Source: Pyrinomonadaceae bacterium (lineage in GTDB: Bacteria > Acidobacteriota > Blastocatellia > Pyrinomonadales > Pyrinomonadaceae). Taken from it: DNA of 64,000 nt. The stretch covers positions 62,001 through 126,000 of the forward strand of contig JAGOBH010000004.1 in assembly GCA_017983495.1 (NCBI GenBank), written 5' to 3'. Numbering within the stretch: the stretch's first letter is position 1; each line of letters starts with the position of its first letter. The notes below the pieces were generated by a model, which was given only the letters and a program-made list of their open reading frames with translations, made no database searches and was not told the DNA's origin. A program made the translations under genes and the position numbers. Shown here piece by piece: positions 61,870-64,000 of the stretch.

Positions 61870-64000
61870 GTGAGCGAATTAAATAGCAATTTATCGGCGT
61901 TTATTAAAGAGAGTTTTGGTACCAATGCGACGTATGTCGAGGGTCTTTTGGAGCGGTATAAATCCGATCCGATGCTGGTCGACGAGTCGTGGCAGGTATA
62001 TTTTAGCGAGTTGCTGACAGGCGAGCCTACGACACCGGCGGAGCAAAAGGCCACTGCACCCGCGGCAGTTCCGTCGCCTGAAAAGGTCCAGCCCGCTCAG
62101 GTGAACACCGAAACATCGGTCGGCCACGACGTCGACGCCAAGGCACTGACCGGCCCGGCGAAAAAGATCGTCGACAACATGGAGCAGAGCCTAACCGTTC
62201 CGACTGCTACCAGCTTTCGCAATATCCCGGTCAAAGTACTCGAAGAAAATCGCCGCCTGATCAACGAACATCTGCAGGCATCGGGCCGCGGCAAGGTATC
62301 ATTTACCCATCTTATCGCCTGGGCGATCGTTAAAGCGGTGAAAGCGATCCCGAATCTTAATCACGGATTTGGCATTGTGAACGGTGCTCCGTCGCGGCTT
62401 CTGCATTCATCCATCAATCTTGGTATAGCGATCGACATTGAGAAAAAGGATGGTTCGCGAAGTCTGCTCGTTCCCAATATCAAGGGTGCAGGCGACATGA
62501 CATTTGCCGGATTTTTCGCGGCATACAATGAACAGGTCAAAAAAGCACGCGAGGGCAAGCTGGAGATCCCCGACTTTCAGGGAACCACGATCTCACTGAC
62601 CAATCCCGGCACGATCGGCACCGTCGCGTCGAATCCGCGTCTGATGGCTGGCCAGAGTGCGATCATCGCGACCGGTGCGATCGAATATCCGGCTGAGTAT
62701 CAAGCGATGACCGCCGCGGCTCTGTCGCAGATCGGTATCAGCAAGACGGTAACGGTCACCAGCACCTACGACCACCGCGTCATTCAGGGTGCCGAGAGCG
62801 GCATGTTCCTGGCCCGCATTCATGAATGTCTGATCGGCCAGCATGGATTTTACGACGACATTTTCGCCGATCTCGAGATCTTGTATCCGCCCCACCGTTG
62901 GGCTGAGGACTTTAACCCGTCGCTGTTCGGCGGCGACCGCATCAGCGAACAGATCGAGAAACAGGCAAACGTCTTACAGCTCATCAACGAGTATCGGATA
63001 CGCGGCCATCTACTGGCAGACATCGACCCGCTCAAAATGACGTCGCACATTGCGGCCGAACTCGACCTCGAGAATTTTGGCCTAACGATCTGGGATCTCG
63101 ACCGAGAATTCATCACCGGCGGGCTCCATGGCGAGAAAACGGCGACACTTCGTCGAATTCTCGATATTTTGCGAAAGGCGTATTGTGGCAAGGTCGGTAT
63201 CGAGTACCGCCACATTCAGGACAAAGACGAAAAAGAGTGGATCCGCCGACAGGTGCGGCAGCAGTTTGTCGATATCATACCGCTCTCGCCCGAGATCAAA
63301 AAAGAACTGTTGCAAAAACTCATTGAGGCAGAACAGTTCGAACAGTTCCTGCACAAGAAATATCTTGGCCAAAAACGCTTTTCGCTCGAGGGCTGCGAGA
63401 CGGTTATCCCGATGCTTGACCAACTCGTTGAGGGTGCTTCGGCACGCGGCGTCGATGAGGTCTATATGGGCATGGCCCATCGCGGCCGCTTAAATGTACT
63501 CTCGAATATTATCGGCGACCCCGAGACCGGTGATATGGCCGAGCGTATCTTCACCGTTTTCGAGGGCACCTCGCACCCCGATTTTCCGGCCGACGAGGGT
63601 GATGTCAAGTATCACCAAGGTGCCATCGGCGTTAAAAAGACCAAGGCCGGACGCGAGCTAAAGATCCAGCTTTCGTGTAACCCGAGCCATCTCGAAACCG
63701 TTAATCCGGTCGTCGAGGGCATGGCTCGTGCCCGTCAGGACGAACTCCGTGACGGACAAGGTAAATCGCGCGAAGAAACCTACTCACACGTTATGCCGCT
63801 ACTCCTGCACGGCGACGCCGCCTTCGCCGGGCAGGGCGTTGTCATGGAAACGCTGCAGCTTGCCGGACTTCCCGGCTATCGGACGGGCGGCACCATACAT
63901 CTGGTCATCAATAATCAGATCGGTTTTACGACGTCGCCAGGCCTGAGCCGCAGCTCGATCTACTCCACCGATGCCGCACAGATCACGCAGACGCCGATTT
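61870..64000 (+). CDS. kgd: Multifunctional 2-oxoglutarate dehydrogenase E2-E1 fusion, partial
   Basis: The gene starts at the GTG at 61870 (MSELNSNLSAFIKES) and runs off the right edge after 710 codons. An N-terminal segment like the E1 N-terminus is followed by an E2 succinyltransferase catalytic domain (residues 95-320; VSFTHLIAWAIVKAVK, and the active-site TSTYDHRVIQGAE) without a lipoyl domain, and then by the E1 core (EGCETVIPMLDQLVEGA, MGMAHRGRLNVL, INNQIGFTTSP). This is the architecture of mycobacterial Kgd. It converts 2-oxoglutarate to succinyl-CoA or succinic semialdehyde. The C-terminal thiamine-binding part is outside the window. Confidence 0.93.
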   Translation, partial: MSELNSNLSAFIKESFGTNATYVEGLLERYKSDPMLVDESWQVYFSELLTGEPTTPAEQKATAPAAVPSPEKVQPAQVNTETSVGHDVDAKALTGPAKKIVDNMEQSLTVPTATSFRNIPVKVLEENRRLINEHLQASGRGKVSFTHLIAWAIVKAVKAIPNLNHGFGIVNGAPSRLLHSSINLGIAIDIEKKDGSRSLLVPNIKGAGDMTFAGFFAAYNEQVKKAREGKLEIPDFQGTTISLTNPGTIGTVASNPRLMAGQSAIIATGAIEYPAEYQAMTAAALSQIGISKTVTVTSTYDHRVIQGAESGMFLARIHECLIGQHGFYDDIFADLEILYPPHRWAEDFNPSLFGGDRISEQIEKQANVLQLINEYRIRGHLLADIDPLKMTSHIAAELDLENFGLTIWDLDREFITGGLHGEKTATLRRILDILRKAYCGKVGIEYRHIQDKDEKEWIRRQVRQQFVDIIPLSPEIKKELLQKLIEAEQFEQFLHKKYLGQKRFSLEGCETVIPMLDQLVEGASARGVDEVYMGMAHRGRLNVLSNIIGDPETGDMAERIFTVFEGTSHPDFPADEGDVKYHQGAIGVKKTKAGRELKIQLSCNPSHLETVNPVVEGMARARQDELRDGQGKSREETYSHVMPLLLHGDAAFAGQGVVMETLQLAGLPGYRTGGTIHLVINNQIGFTTSPGLSRSSIYSTDAAQITQTPI

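Overview
The window is a chromosomal segment of a GC-moderate, Gram-negative-type bacterium. The gene set fits an Acidobacteriota lineage, most likely Blastocatellia/Pyrinomonadaceae; this is inferred from gene content, not from a marker search. Supporting traits are heptose-activation genes for lipopolysaccharide (rfaE1/rfaE2), a futalosine-pathway menaquinone gene (mqnE) with a UbiA prenyltransferase, a mycobacterial-type E2-E1 fused 2-oxoglutarate dehydrogenase, many secreted TPR, WD40, FG-GAP and BACON-like proteins, and TTG/GTG starts beside ATG. No rRNA, CRISPR array, prophage or transposase gene is visible. There are two tRNAs.

Layout. 1-9.4 kb: a fatty-acid beta-oxidation block (fadN, fadA, fadE) behind a promoter that carries a textbook FadR-type operator, with small housekeeping genes (DUF4442, tag, ybaK) interleaved. 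9.4-16.9 kb: pheA-aroF aromatic synthesis, a PolB-type exonuclease overlapping a DNA methyltransferase, rsmE and the heptose genes. 18-31 kb: secreted repeat proteins, a subtilisin, tRNA-His and tRNA-Arg, cmk, ltaE, rpiB and an HtrA-like protease with TPRs. 31-40 kb: UbiA, UDP-amino-sugar genes, a SOUL protein, an SDR gene with one in-frame amber codon, and a rhodanese gene whose active-site codon is TGA (predicted selenocysteine) beside bcp. 40-45 kb: a nitric-oxide response module (Crp/Fnr regulator, truncated hemoglobin, qNOR) with an FNR-like site. 45-52.5 kb: mqnE followed by a one-directional queue of accessory genes separated by diverged copies of the mqnE 3' end and by 21-bp heptad-coding repeats; a similar but smaller arrangement with the tail of a VOC-family gene follows. 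52.5-64 kb: small soluble DUF proteins, an M14 carboxypeptidase, a COQ7-like protein, sugar epimerase, RDD protein, ribH-nusB, and the start of kgd, which runs off the right edge.

The most unusual structure is the mqnE tail array (46.0-51.1 kb). At least four extra mqnE C-terminal coding tails, plus a 55-bp repeat spanning the mqnE stop codon, lie between unrelated genes, all in the mqnE orientation and often joined by ATGA/TGATG overlaps. Differences among tails are largely synonymous, as if each had once been a working mqnE end. This suggests repeated insertion of gene cassettes at the 3' end of a core gene, each restoring the tail. The second highlight is the putative selenoprotein rhodanese with a SECIS-like hairpin just after the TGA.
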